This document shows, piece by piece, positions 8,186 to 16,062 of a stretch of 64,000 nucleotides of DNA. The notes below the pieces were generated by a model. It made no database searches and was not told where the DNA came from. It worked only from the letters and a program-made list of their open reading frames with translations. Made by a program: the position numbers and the translations under genes. Source of the stretch: Mycobacterium asiaticum (lineage in GTDB: Bacteria; Actinomycetota; Actinomycetes; Mycobacteriales; Mycobacteriaceae); assembly GCF_001673315.1 (NCBI RefSeq), contig NZ_LZLQ01000024.1, positions 124,001-188,000 on the forward strand, written 5' to 3'. Position 1 is the stretch's first letter, and each line of letters starts with the position of its first letter.

Positions 8186-8971
8186 TCACTGCGACCACTT
8201 GCGCCGTAGCGCGGCGGCCTCCTCGGTGGCGTGCGTGAGCACCTGGTTGCGGTTCTCCAGCTCGATCGCCGGTCCAAGCCCCGCGGCATCCGTATTGACC
8301 TGCAGCGCACGCTTTGTCATGCGCACACCGAGCGGCGCGAGATCGGCAATCTGCCCAGCCATCTCCACCGCATGGTCGAAAAGCCGCTCCGGTTCCACGA
8401 TCTGGCTCACCAACCCGCGGCGGTCTGCCTCCGCGGCAGACACCGTGCGCCCGCTGAGCATCCAGTCTGCGGCAACACTGGTCCCGACAATCCGCGGTAA
8501 GTGATAACTCATTCCCATTTCCGCGCCCGAAAGACCCAACAGGATGGCCGCATTGCCGAATGTTGCTGCCGTGGAGCAGATTCTGATGTCGGCCGCCAGA
8601 CACAACGCCAGCCCCGCACCCACGCAAGGACCGTTCACCGCCGCAATGACCGGTTGCGGCAGATTGCGGATCGCCTGCGGTATCGAGGCCATCGCCTCCT
8701 GGAACCGCAACCGGTCGATGGCAGGGTCGGTGGCCGACGGCACGTCGGCCCCGAAGTCGCGCACGTCAATGCCCGAACAGAAGCCGCGCCCCGCACCGGT
8801 GATCACGATGGCGTTCACCGACGCGTCGGAGTCGGCGTCGGCCAGGGCGGCGAAGGCGTGCATGAACTCGGCCAGCATCGCGTCGTTGATCGCGTTCAGC
8901 CGTTCGGGGCGGTTTAGCCGGATCACCACGACACCGGGACGCGGCGCCTCCTGAACCAACGTCTCCGTCAC
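8186..8971 (-). CDS. Enoyl-CoA hydratase/isomerase (crotonase family)
   Basis: Crotonase-fold protein of 261 residues, normal length. The first oxyanion-hole segment is GRGFCSGIDV and the second is GPCVGAGLALCLAADIR. The Glu in GLSGAEMG sits near the usual catalytic region. Such enzymes hydrate or isomerise 2-enoyl-CoAs in beta-oxidation. GTG 8971 is the start; the protein opens MTETLVQEAPRPG. Co-oriented with, and upstream of, the ACAD at 6796-8094, but separated by a hairpin. Divergent from the thiolase fusion, with a 108-bp shared upstream region that contains AT-rich stretches (GATAACGTAATT, CATAAT) suitable for promoters. Confidence 0.92.
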   Translation of the reverse strand: MTETLVQEAPRPGVVVIRLNRPERLNAINDAMLAEFMHAFAALADADSDASVNAIVITGAGRGFCSGIDVRDFGADVPSATDPAIDRLRFQEAMASIPQAIRNLPQPVIAAVNGPCVGAGLALCLAADIRICSTAATFGNAAILLGLSGAEMGMSYHLPRIVGTSVAADWMLSGRTVSAAEADRRGLVSQIVEPERLFDHAVEMAGQIADLAPLGVRMTKRALQVNTDAAGLGPAIELENRNQVLTHATEEAAALRRKWSQ

Positions 8972-9079
8972 ATCAACCCGCTCGCCGGTGTTCGCTTCGT
9001 CCTTGTCCGCAGATGATAACGTAATTCTCGGATTCGCATAATGTGCCTACCGCGTAGGCCGCCCGACTCCGGAGGTGAC

Positions 9080-10735
9080 GTGTCGACAGCACCGGGACGA
9101 CCACTGCCGCTGGTCACCGATGAAAACGAATTCTTCTGGACGTCTGGCGCCGACGGGACATTGCGGTTCCAGGAATGTCAGGCCTGTGCCTCGTTGATCC
9201 ATCCGCCCGCACCGGTGTGCCGCTACTGCCGCAGCCGCGAGATCGGCGTGCGAGCCGTCTCGGGCAATGCGACGCTGGCCGGGTTCACCGTCAACCACCG
9301 CTTCAGCCTGCCGGGCATGCCCGCGCCCTATGTGGTGGCGCAGGTGGCGATCGTGGAAGACCCGCGAATTCGGCTGACCACCAACATCATCGAGTCCGAT
9401 CCTGAGCAACTCGAGCTCGGTCAGACCGTAGAAGTGGTGTTCGAACACATCGAGGACGTGTGGCTGCCGCTGTTCCGGCCAATCGCTGACGCCGAACCAG
9501 CCGAATTGCCCGACGACGAGATCGCACCGGAACGCTTCGGTGAATTCGTCCGACCGATGCTGACGACGGAGAAATTCGAAGACAAGGTCGCGTTGACCGG
9601 CATCGGCATGTCCAGGATCGGTCGTCGGCTGATGGCGCCGCCGCTGTCCCTGACCGTCGAAGCCTGCGAGGCGGCGGTTGCCGATGCCGGCTTGACGCTC
9701 GACGACATCGACGGCCTGTCCACCTACCCGGGCGGGGGCAACCTGGGTGGATTCGGCGAAGGCGGGGTGACCGCGCTGGAAGCGGCACTCGGCATCCGGC
9801 CGACCTGGCACAACGGTGGCATCGAGACCTTCGGTCCGGGCGGCTCGGTGATCGCCGCCATGCTCGCCGTCGCCGGTGGATTGGCGCGGCACGTGCTGTG
9901 TTTCCGGACGCTGTGGGAAGCCACCTTCAACGAGCTGATGAAGCAGGGCAAGATCGTGCCGTCCGGAGGCCGGACCGCCAGTTGGCAATGGCCGTTCGGT
10001 GCCACGTCAGCCGCGCACACCCTGGCGATGAACGCGCAACGCCACTTTCACCGATACGGCACCACGAAAGAGACGCTGGGCTGGATCGCGCTGAACCAGC
10101 GTGCCAACGCCGAGCTCAACCCCACGGCGGTCTATCGCTCCCCGATGACGATGGACGATTATCTGCAGGCGCGACCCATCACCACACCGTTCGGCCTCTA
10201 CGACTGCGACGTGCCGTGTGACGGCGCCGTCGCCGTCATCGTCTCGTCGGTCGACGCCGCCCGCGATCTGGCCAAGCCGCCCGTACTGGTGGAGGCGGTG
10301 GGCACCCAGATCGTCGAGCGCATCGACTGGGACCAGAGCACCCTGACCCACGAGCCGCAGGTGTTGGGCCAGGCCGCCCACCTTTGGACTCGAACGTCGC
10401 TCAAACCGTCCGACGTGGACGTGGCGGAGCTTTACGACGGGTTCACCATGAATTGCCTGTCGTGGATCGAGGCGCTGGGATTCTGCGGGATCGGGGAAGC
10501 GCGGGAATTCCTCGACGGGGGTAAGAACATTGCCCGTGACGGCTCGATACCGCTCAACACGCACGGCGGACAGCTCTCGCACGGCCGAACCCACGGCATG
10601 GGACTGCTCCATGAGGCGGTGACCCAGCTGCGCGGTGAGGCCGGCGCACGGCAGGTCGCCGACGCCCGGGTCGGTGTGGTCAGCAGCGGCGGGCTCACAC
10701 CCAGTGGCGCAATTCTGTTGCGGACAGACACATGA
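9080..10735 (+). CDS. DUF35 OB-fold/thiolase-like fusion (probable retro-aldolase)
   Basis: A natural fusion of 551 residues. Residues about 1-150 form a DUF35 protein: a zinc ribbon C-x2-C...C-x2-C (CQAC and CRYC) followed by an OB-fold. Residues about 165-551 are a SCP2-thiolase/Ltp-like domain with the C-terminal motifs ELYDGFTMN and NTHGGQLSHGR. The position where thiolases carry the nucleophilic Cys is occupied by a TFGPGG segment, as in Ltp2-type enzymes that act as retro-aldolases with a separate DUF35 partner in steroid side-chain degradation. GTG 9080 follows GGAGG by 4 nt; ATG 9041 is an alternative. Here both partners are one polypeptide. Confidence 0.88.
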   Translation: MSTAPGRPLPLVTDENEFFWTSGADGTLRFQECQACASLIHPPAPVCRYCRSREIGVRAVSGNATLAGFTVNHRFSLPGMPAPYVVAQVAIVEDPRIRLTTNIIESDPEQLELGQTVEVVFEHIEDVWLPLFRPIADAEPAELPDDEIAPERFGEFVRPMLTTEKFEDKVALTGIGMSRIGRRLMAPPLSLTVEACEAAVADAGLTLDDIDGLSTYPGGGNLGGFGEGGVTALEAALGIRPTWHNGGIETFGPGGSVIAAMLAVAGGLARHVLCFRTLWEATFNELMKQGKIVPSGGRTASWQWPFGATSAAHTLAMNAQRHFHRYGTTKETLGWIALNQRANAELNPTAVYRSPMTMDDYLQARPITTPFGLYDCDVPCDGAVAVIVSSVDAARDLAKPPVLVEAVGTQIVERIDWDQSTLTHEPQVLGQAAHLWTRTSLKPSDVDVAELYDGFTMNCLSWIEALGFCGIGEAREFLDGGKNIARDGSIPLNTHGGQLSHGRTHGMGLLHEAVTQLRGEAGARQVADARVGVVSSGGLTPSGAILLRTDT

Positions 10736-10856
10736 GCCCCGCCGGCGACGATGCAGAGCGCAGCGATGCCGAGGAGCGGCGCATGAACCCCGCCGGCGAC
10801 GATGCAGAGCGCAGCGATGCGGAGGAGCGCGTCTCGCTTGCGGGGGCGAGCGGCGC
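10732..10856 (+). repeat. MIRU (mycobacterial interspersed repetitive unit), two tandem units
   Basis: Two tandem copies: 10732-10782 (51 bp) and 10783-10856 (74 bp). Both begin ATGA and share GACGATGCAGAGCGCAGCGA, differing at few positions. The longer unit adds the CTTGCGGGGGCGAGCGGCGC tail found in full-length MIRUs such as those at senX3-regX3. The element lies exactly between two operon genes: the upstream stop TGA (10733-10735) is inside the first ATGA and the downstream ATG (10857) is inside the last ATGA. Copy number in such loci varies between strains. Confidence 0.9.
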
Positions 10857-10860
10857 ATGA
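10732..10860 (+). CDS. Small ORF inside the MIRU, 42 aa
   Basis: The MIRU is open in one frame from ATG 10732 to TGA 10858-10860 and would encode 42 residues with the repeated segment SPAGDDAERSDAEER. It overlaps the preceding stop and following start by ATGA at both ends, the arrangement described for MIRUs and explained as preserving translational coupling across the insertion. There is no independent evidence of a functional peptide. I list it because the two perfect four-base overlaps are unlikely by chance. Confidence 0.35.
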   Translation: MSPAGDDAERSDAEERRMNPAGDDAERSDAEERVSLAGASGA

Positions 10861-11750
10861 GTCCCCGCCCGCGGGTGGTGATTGTTGACGGCGTACCCAT
10901 GTCGGGAGTCGTTGCGGCAGCCGAGGATCCGAAGGCCGTCATCCTGGCCATTCACGGCGGCGGGACCTCGGCCGTCTACTTCGATTGCCCGGGGCACCCG
11001 GAGCTGTCGTTGCTGCGACTTGGTCCCACCCTCGGGTTCACCATCATCGCGCTCGACCGGCCGGGTCACGGCAGTTCTGCGGCGTACCCAGAGGCCGTGG
11101 TGACCCCCGAGCAGCGCGTCGACCTCGCCTACGGCGCAGTGAAACGCATGCTGGGTGAGCAACCACGCGGCGCGGGATTGTTCCTGCTCGGCCACTCGGG
11201 CGGCTGCGAACTCGCCACACGGATGGCATGTGCCGAACCTGACGACCGCAGCACTGCCCTACTAGGCCTGGAACTGGGTGGTACCGGCAGGCGCTACCAC
11301 GACGCCGCGAAGGAAATCATGAAGGCCGCGGCCGTCAAGGAGCGTCCACCCGGTACGCGCGAGCTGCTGTGGGAACCGATGCGGTTGTATCCGCCGGACA
11401 TCCTGCGCGGGATCACGAACTCCTCTACCTCGCCGGCATACGAGCGGGACGTGGCCCTGAACTGGCCACACCGCTACTTCCCCGAACTGGCACCCCAGGT
11501 GCGGGTGCCGGTGCGGTTCACCCTCGGCGAGTACGACCGGGTATATCGAGGCGACGAAGACAGCCTGGCCGAAATTGCCGAGATGTTCTCGCAAGCACCG
11601 CGTTTCGTCAGCAATACGCAGTCCGAGGCCGGGCACAACCTCAGCCTTGGTCTGTCCGCCGCCGAATACCACCACAAAGTGCTCGCGTTCGTCGCGGAAT
11701 GCGTGGCGGCGCGTTCGGCGGGTGACGACGCCGGCCGCGAGGCGGGTTGA
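10857..11750 (+). CDS. Alpha/beta hydrolase
   Basis: A 297-residue alpha/beta hydrolase. The oxyanion region is AIHGGGTS, the nucleophile elbow GHSGG (G-H-S-G-G), and a plausible acid and His are in GEYDRVYRG and EAGHNLS. The open frame continues upstream through the MIRU, but ATG 10857 coincides with the MIRU end and gives a normal N-terminus (MSPRPRVVIVDG). No strong ribosome-binding site lies immediately upstream apart from GGAGGAGCG inside the MIRU some 25 nt away, so coupling from the MIRU frame is plausible. It overlaps the following gene by one base (TGATG). Confidence 0.88.
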   Translation: MSPRPRVVIVDGVPMSGVVAAAEDPKAVILAIHGGGTSAVYFDCPGHPELSLLRLGPTLGFTIIALDRPGHGSSAAYPEAVVTPEQRVDLAYGAVKRMLGEQPRGAGLFLLGHSGGCELATRMACAEPDDRSTALLGLELGGTGRRYHDAAKEIMKAAAVKERPPGTRELLWEPMRLYPPDILRGITNSSTSPAYERDVALNWPHRYFPELAPQVRVPVRFTLGEYDRVYRGDEDSLAEIAEMFSQAPRFVSNTQSEAGHNLSLGLSAAEYHHKVLAFVAECVAARSAGDDAGREAG

Positions 11751-12562
11751 TGCGCGTCGGTTTCATCGGATTGGGCAGCCAAGGCGGCCCCATGGCGCTG
11801 CGGATCATCGCGGCCGGCTTCCCGACGAAGCTGTGGGCGCGCCGGCCCGCCACGCTCGAACCGTTCGCCGACACCGCGGCCCGATCCGCCGCCGCGCCGG
11901 CCGAACTGGCCGCTCAGAGCGATCTGGTCTGCCTGTGCGTAACTGGTGACGCCGACGTCGGGGAAGTCATCCGCGCGGGCGGGATGATGTCGGCAATGCA
12001 ACCCGGCGGAGTGATCGCGGTGCACAGCACCGTACACCCCGACACCTGTCGCCGACTTGCGGAAGAGGCTGACCGGTATCGCATTTCGATCATCGACGCA
12101 CCGGTCAGCGGCGGCGGCCCCGCGGCGTCGGCGGGCCGTTTGCTGGTGATGGTGGGCGGTGAGGCCGACGTGGTGGAACGCTGCCGACCGGTCTTCGAGA
12201 GCTTCTCCGATGCGATCGTTCACCTGGGCGCCGTGGGGTCCGGTCAGACCACCAAGCTGCTCAACAACCTGTTGTTCACGGCGAACCTCGGCACCGCCGC
12301 CGCCACGCTGGCACTGGCCCGCGACCTCGGTGTCGATCCCGAACGGCTCGCCGCGGTGGTCTCGCGCAGCAGCGGGAACAGCTTCGCGCTCAACTCTATT
12401 GGCGGAGTCGGCGGTTTGGAACGGCTTGCCGGCCTGGCCGGGACGTTGCTGCAGAAGGACGTCCGATTGCTGGCCGACGTCGCCGAACAGGCATCGGCTT
12501 CCGGCGGCGCGGTGCTCGCTGCGGCCGATGCCGCGCTGACCCTGATGAACGTGGCCAGATGA
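11750..12562 (+). CDS. NAD(P)-dependent beta-hydroxyacid dehydrogenase (HIBADH family)
   Basis: A 270-residue member of the 3-hydroxyisobutyrate/6-phosphogluconate dehydrogenase-like family. The Rossmann signature GFIGLGSQGGPMA is at the N-terminus, the substrate motif DAPVSGGG is mid-protein and the catalytic Lys is in TTKLLNN. It oxidises a beta-hydroxy acid or reduces the corresponding semialdehyde. Start ATG 11750 shares its A with the upstream stop. It is the last gene of the fusion/MIRU/hydrolase operon; the next operon begins 108 bp later behind a palindrome. Confidence 0.9.
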   Translation: MRVGFIGLGSQGGPMALRIIAAGFPTKLWARRPATLEPFADTAARSAAAPAELAAQSDLVCLCVTGDADVGEVIRAGGMMSAMQPGGVIAVHSTVHPDTCRRLAEEADRYRISIIDAPVSGGGPAASAGRLLVMVGGEADVVERCRPVFESFSDAIVHLGAVGSGQTTKLLNNLLFTANLGTAAATLALARDLGVDPERLAAVVSRSSGNSFALNSIGGVGGLERLAGLAGTLLQKDVRLLADVAEQASASGGAVLAAADAALTLMNVAR

Positions 12563-12593
12563 ACCCGTCTTTCCCTTTTCGCCGCGCCCAGAA

Positions 12594-12611
12594 AACGCTA
12601 CCGTTAGCGTT
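12594..12611. promoter_or_regulatory. Palindromic operator candidate upstream of P450
   Basis: AACGCTA (12594-12600), four bases, TAGCGTT (12605-12611): a perfect 7-bp inverted repeat about 60 bp before the P450 start. Size and position fit a TetR-family operator. It does not match the KstR consensus or the other palindromes in this window, so its regulator is unknown. Confidence 0.5.
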
Positions 12612-12670
12612 ACAGTCCGGCGTTCAGCTGTAATGATCTCAGCCAGCAGCTCATCCGCGAGGAGCGTTCA

Positions 12671-13879
12671 ATGACCACCACGTCCAAGGTCGTCTTCGAT
12701 CCGTTTTCCGAAGACTTCTTCAACGGCGCCTGGGACACCTACCGGCGGATGCAGCAGGAAGCGCCGGTCTATTACAGCGAGGAGTACGACTTCTATGCGC
12801 TGACCCGCCACGAAGACGTGGCCGCCGGGCTGAAGAACTTCGAGCAGTATTCGTCGGCCTTCGGCATCGACCTCTCGATGGTGCGGACCGGAAAGCCACC
12901 GGAGCAGAAGTCGATCATCTTCATGGACCCGCCGGACCACCGGCACATGCGCAGTCTGCTGAACAAGGTCTTCACGCCCCGCGCCATCCAGGCCCAGCGG
13001 GAGATGGTGGGCAAGAAGATCGACAAGTACCTCAGCAGAGTCGATCCCGACCGGTTCGACGTGGTGCAGGACTTCTCCGGCCCGTTCCCGGTTGAGGTGA
13101 TCACCACGATGCTGGGTGTGCCGGAAGAGCATGCCCAGCGCGTACGCCACCTGATCGACGAGTCACTGCACCGCGAGCCCGGGCAGGTCGAGACCGGCGA
13201 GAAGGGCATGCAGGCCAACATCGAAACCGGCATGTTGTACTACGGGATCCTGCAGCAGCGTCGCGCCGAACCGCAGGACGACCTCTTCACCAAGCTGATC
13301 GAGGCAGAGATCGCGCGCGAGGACGGGCAGATGTCCAAACTCGACGACATCGAGATAGCTGGTTTCGCAACCTTATTGGGCGGTGCGGGCGCCGAGACGG
13401 TGACCAAGCTGATCGGCAATGCACCGGTGGTCTTCGCGCGGTTCCCCGGCGAGTGGCAGAAGCTGCTGGACGATCCCAGCAAGATTCCCGCGGCCGTGGA
13501 GGAGCTGCTGCGCTACGAGGCGCCGTCCCAGTATCAGGTCAGGTGCTCGACGAAAGATGTCGAGTTGCACGGCATCACGATTCCGGCCATGAAACCGGTG
13601 TTCCTGATCAACGGCGCGGCCAACCGGGATCCCGCCGTGTGGACCGACCCGGACACCTTCAACATCGACCGCAACCGTCACGAAGCGCTGAACCTCAGCT
13701 TCGGCTATGGGATTCACAGCTGCCTGGGCGCGGCACTGGCCCGCATGGAAAGTGCCATCGCACTAGAAAAGTTGCTGGAATTCATGCCACGCTACGAGGT
13801 GGACTGGGCGGGTTGCAACCGGGTTCAGATGCAAAACGTCGCAGGCTGGAAGAACGTACCGGTGAGAGTGATTCGGTAG
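12671..13879 (+). CDS. Cytochrome P450
   Basis: Soluble bacterial P450 of 402 residues. The haem loop is FGYGIHSCLGAALAR with thiolate Cys351; the K-helix E-x-x-R is EELLR; the I-helix oxygen-activation motif is GAGAETV, with Val in place of the second Thr. It inserts oxygen into an unknown substrate using electrons from the ferredoxin encoded 2 nt downstream. The ribosome-binding site GAGGAG lies about 8 nt before ATG 12671. The operon is convergent with another P450/ferredoxin set. The family number cannot be assigned by eye. Confidence 0.95.
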   Translation: MTTTSKVVFDPFSEDFFNGAWDTYRRMQQEAPVYYSEEYDFYALTRHEDVAAGLKNFEQYSSAFGIDLSMVRTGKPPEQKSIIFMDPPDHRHMRSLLNKVFTPRAIQAQREMVGKKIDKYLSRVDPDRFDVVQDFSGPFPVEVITTMLGVPEEHAQRVRHLIDESLHREPGQVETGEKGMQANIETGMLYYGILQQRRAEPQDDLFTKLIEAEIAREDGQMSKLDDIEIAGFATLLGGAGAETVTKLIGNAPVVFARFPGEWQKLLDDPSKIPAAVEELLRYEAPSQYQVRCSTKDVELHGITIPAMKPVFLINGAANRDPAVWTDPDTFNIDRNRHEALNLSFGYGIHSCLGAALARMESAIALEKLLEFMPRYEVDWAGCNRVQMQNVAGWKNVPVRVIR

Positions 13880-13881
13880 GT

Positions 13882-14079
13882 ATGGCGATGAGAATTGAAG
13901 TGGATTGGGATCTTTGCGAAAGCAACGGCGTCTGCATGGGCATTGCCCCGGACGTCTTCCTACTCGGTGACGACGACATGCTCACCGTCCTGCAACCCGA
14001 AGTCACTCCGGAGAACGAGGAACTGGTGCGCGACGCCGTGCGGCAGTGCCCGCGGCAAGCGATCTCAATCAGCGAATAG
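13882..14079 (+). CDS. Ferredoxin, CXXNXXC-type
   Basis: A 65-residue ferredoxin with CESNGVC and a later CP (QCPRQAI). Three Cys and an Asn at the variable fourth-ligand position suggest a [3Fe-4S] cluster of the class known to serve mycobacterial P450s. ATG 13882 lies 2 nt after the P450 stop and a second ATG is at 13888. Its position makes it the dedicated electron donor for the P450 at 12671-13879. Its stop is 8 bp from the convergent DUF1330 gene. Confidence 0.93.
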   Translation: MAMRIEVDWDLCESNGVCMGIAPDVFLLGDDDMLTVLQPEVTPENEELVRDAVRQCPRQAISISE

Positions 14080-14087
14080 CCGCTGCA

Positions 14088-14393
14088 TCAGCTTCCGGCG
14101 GGCGGCATTTCGAACCCGGCCAGGATGACCGCATTGCAGTCGGCTGCGGCCTGGCGCAGCTTGGCCGCCTTCTGGTAGCCCTCGGAGTCATACCATGCCT
14201 GGGCGGCATCCACCGATTCGAATTCCAACACCACCGTCTGATCGCCGTGCCAAGTGCCTTCGAGGACTTTGGGTGCGGTGTCCACGGACAGGATGTTCAC
14301 ACCGCCCATCGCCGCTCCCGCGGCCTGCCCGTAAGCCCGCATGCCCTCCGGGTCCTTGATGGCTTCTGTGAGAATTACATATCCCTTGGCCAC
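14088..14393 (-). CDS. DUF1330 family protein
   Basis: A 101-residue protein that fits DUF1330, small ferredoxin-like alpha/beta barrel proteins: N-terminal GYVILTEAIKDPEGM, then VVLEFESVDAAQAWYDSEGYQ, the family's best-conserved region. It is the full family length. Start GTG 14393. It is the last gene of a minus-strand operon after P450 and ferredoxin (25 bp gap). DUF1330 proteins have no firmly established reaction; in catabolic operons they may bind or isomerise a small intermediate. Confidence 0.88.
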   Translation of the reverse strand: MAKGYVILTEAIKDPEGMRAYGQAAGAAMGGVNILSVDTAPKVLEGTWHGDQTVVLEFESVDAAQAWYDSEGYQKAAKLRQAAADCNAVILAGFEMPPAGS

Positions 14394-14418
14394 TGAATCT
14401 CCTTGCCTGCGTAGCTGT

Positions 14419-14607
14419 TCAGTTTTCCTTGATCGCTTGCTCAGGGCAGCACGCGATGGCTTCCCGGGTGGCGGCTTCGAATTCGGTTGGCACGTCGGAA
14501 CTGATCGCCTCGGCGTACCCGTCGTCGGTCAAGCTGAAGACCTCCGGGCACAGCGTCAAACACATGCCGTGACCGCGGCACGTTCCGTCGTCGACCCAGA
14601 CCTTCAT
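14419..14607 (-). CDS. Ferredoxin, CXXHXXC-type
   Basis: A 62-residue ferredoxin: CRGHGMC, an extra Cys-Pro in LTLCPEVF, and the final CCPEQAI. His at the variable position is the commonest form among mycobacterial [3Fe-4S] P450 ferredoxins. Its ATG overlaps the P450 stop by 4 bp (ATGA), so the two are translationally coupled and probably made in fixed ratio. Confidence 0.94.
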   Translation of the reverse strand: MKVWVDDGTCRGHGMCLTLCPEVFSLTDDGYAEAISSDVPTEFEAATREAIACCPEQAIKEN

Positions 14608-15878
14608 ACCGGCGTGAACTCCAGATGCAACTCGGTCAATCCGCGCAGGATGTAGGTCGGAACATACTGGTAGCGGCGGTCATTGGCCGGTCCGTGCGCC
14701 TGCTCGTCGATTTTGATGTCGGATGTTCGATCGAGAAGTCGCTCAATTGCGACCCGGGTTTCGGCCCGGGCCAGCGGCGCGCCGGGGCAGCTGTGAATTC
14801 CCCGGCCGAACGACAGATGCTGCCGGGCGTTCTTGCGGGCCGGGTCGAAGGTCGCGGGGTCCTCGAAGCGGCGCGGATCGCGATTGGCGGCGGCTTGCAG
14901 AATCATCACAGTGGTACCGGTCGGCAGGTCCACTCCACCGACATTGGCGGGCACCCGGTTCAGCCGGAAGTCACCCTTGACCGGACTTTCGATGCGCAAC
15001 GACTCCTCGATGAAATTGGGAATCAGACTGCGGTCCGCACGCAACTGCTGCTGAATGTCGGGACGCTCGGCGAGTGTTTGCAGCGCGGCGCCCAGCAGGC
15101 GCACCGTGGTCTCTTGGCCGGCCGAGAAGACGTTGCTGGCGACGCGGGCGACGTCTTCGACCTCAGGGGTGGAGCCGTCGGGGTAGGTGGCTGTCGCCAG
15201 ACCGGTCAGCACGTCGTCGCGGGGTGCGCTGCGGCGGTCCCGGATGTAGTCGGAGAACAAGCCGTACAAGAATTTCAGCGGGCTGTGCGCCAGCGCTTCT
15301 TTGCCCGTGCCGCCGACTCCGCCACCCGCGTGCTCGCGGATGCCTTTGACGAACTTGTCCCGATCTTCCATCGGCACCCCCAGCAGGTCGGCGATGACCA
15401 GCAGTGTGAACGGCCCGGCGAACCCTTTAATCCAGTCGCCACGGCCCGGCGGCAGGAATCCGTCCAGCACTTCGTCGGCCAGCAGCCACATTGCGTCCTC
15501 GTTCTCCTTGAGGCGCTTGGGCGTGATCAGACGCATCAGCAGCGAGCGGTGATTGGTGTGGGTTGGCGGGTCCAGGGTGGGCAGTTGGTCGCTGAACGGC
15601 AGTTCGTCACGGTGCTGCTCGATCAGCCCGGTGATGTCGTCCCCTTCAAGGGGCACGGGGAAGCCGGGGAAGGGGCCGGTCACCGAGATGCAGGACGACC
15701 ACGTCTGAGCGTCATTCAGCACGGCGCAGGCTTCTTCCCAGCCGGTCACCATGGCGACCCCGTAGTGGTTCTCGCGCGTGACCGGACATTGCTGCCGCAG
15801 TGCTTCGTAGTACGGGTAGGGGTCCTCGACGAGCTGCTTGTCCTTGAAGAAGTCCAGCTGGGTGATGTCGTCTGCCAT
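14604..15878 (-). CDS. Cytochrome P450
   Basis: A 424-residue P450. The haem motif is FGRGIHSCPGAPLAR with Cys364, the K-helix is EESLR, and the I-helix is SAGQETTVR with the usual acid-Thr pair. It forms a three-gene minus-strand unit with its ferredoxin and a DUF1330 protein. A degenerate copy of the GAGAATNNNATTCTC operator lies at 15912-15926, about 35 bp upstream, so it could belong to the regulon of the TetR protein at 28636. Substrate unknown. Confidence 0.95.
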   Translation of the reverse strand: MADDITQLDFFKDKQLVEDPYPYYEALRQQCPVTRENHYGVAMVTGWEEACAVLNDAQTWSSCISVTGPFPGFPVPLEGDDITGLIEQHRDELPFSDQLPTLDPPTHTNHRSLLMRLITPKRLKENEDAMWLLADEVLDGFLPPGRGDWIKGFAGPFTLLVIADLLGVPMEDRDKFVKGIREHAGGGVGGTGKEALAHSPLKFLYGLFSDYIRDRRSAPRDDVLTGLATATYPDGSTPEVEDVARVASNVFSAGQETTVRLLGAALQTLAERPDIQQQLRADRSLIPNFIEESLRIESPVKGDFRLNRVPANVGGVDLPTGTTVMILQAAANRDPRRFEDPATFDPARKNARQHLSFGRGIHSCPGAPLARAETRVAIERLLDRTSDIKIDEQAHGPANDRRYQYVPTYILRGLTELHLEFTPV

Positions 15879-15911
15879 CGGGTCGTCAACTCCGTTCGAA
15901 TCTCACCTAGC

Positions 15912-15926
15912 GAGAATGCGCCTCTC
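15912..15926. promoter_or_regulatory. Degenerate GAGAATNNNATTCTC-like site
   Basis: GAGAAT-GCG-CCTCTC: the left half matches perfectly and the right half at 4 of 6 positions the palindrome found three times between 21.4 and 29.4 kb. It lies about 35 bp upstream of the P450 start at 15878. Weak on its own; listed because of the position. Confidence 0.3.
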
Positions 15927-15986
15927 ACAGATGAGCATTACATTTCCATAGGTCGTGGTGAACCGCAACGACGGCGGCGGTGCGCC

Positions 15987-16040
15987 GAGTGTGAATACCG
16001 CGACGCGACACGCCGGTTTGGCGTGGTGGGATTCACACTC
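15987..16040. repeat. Dispersed palindromic element, copy A
   Basis: Outer arms GAGTGTGAAT (15987-15996) and ATTCACACTC (16031-16040) are perfectly complementary, with a further partial inner stem around ACACGCC/GGCGTGG. The left half is nearly the same sequence as in the element at 27180-27241 (28 of 33 bases), so this is a repeat family rather than a lone hairpin. It lies just past the stop of the 161-kb-unrelated small hypothetical gene at 16063 and may stop transcription running toward the P450. Confidence 0.65.
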
Positions 16041-16062
16041 GACCGGTGCAACGACGGCGGCG

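Noticed and set aside
12594..12611. KstR (cholesterol regulon) box before the P450
   Set aside because: AACGCTA-N4-TAGCGTT does not have the AAC-N2-GTT spacing of KstR sites, and I found no KstR-like box by eye beside the other catabolic operons.
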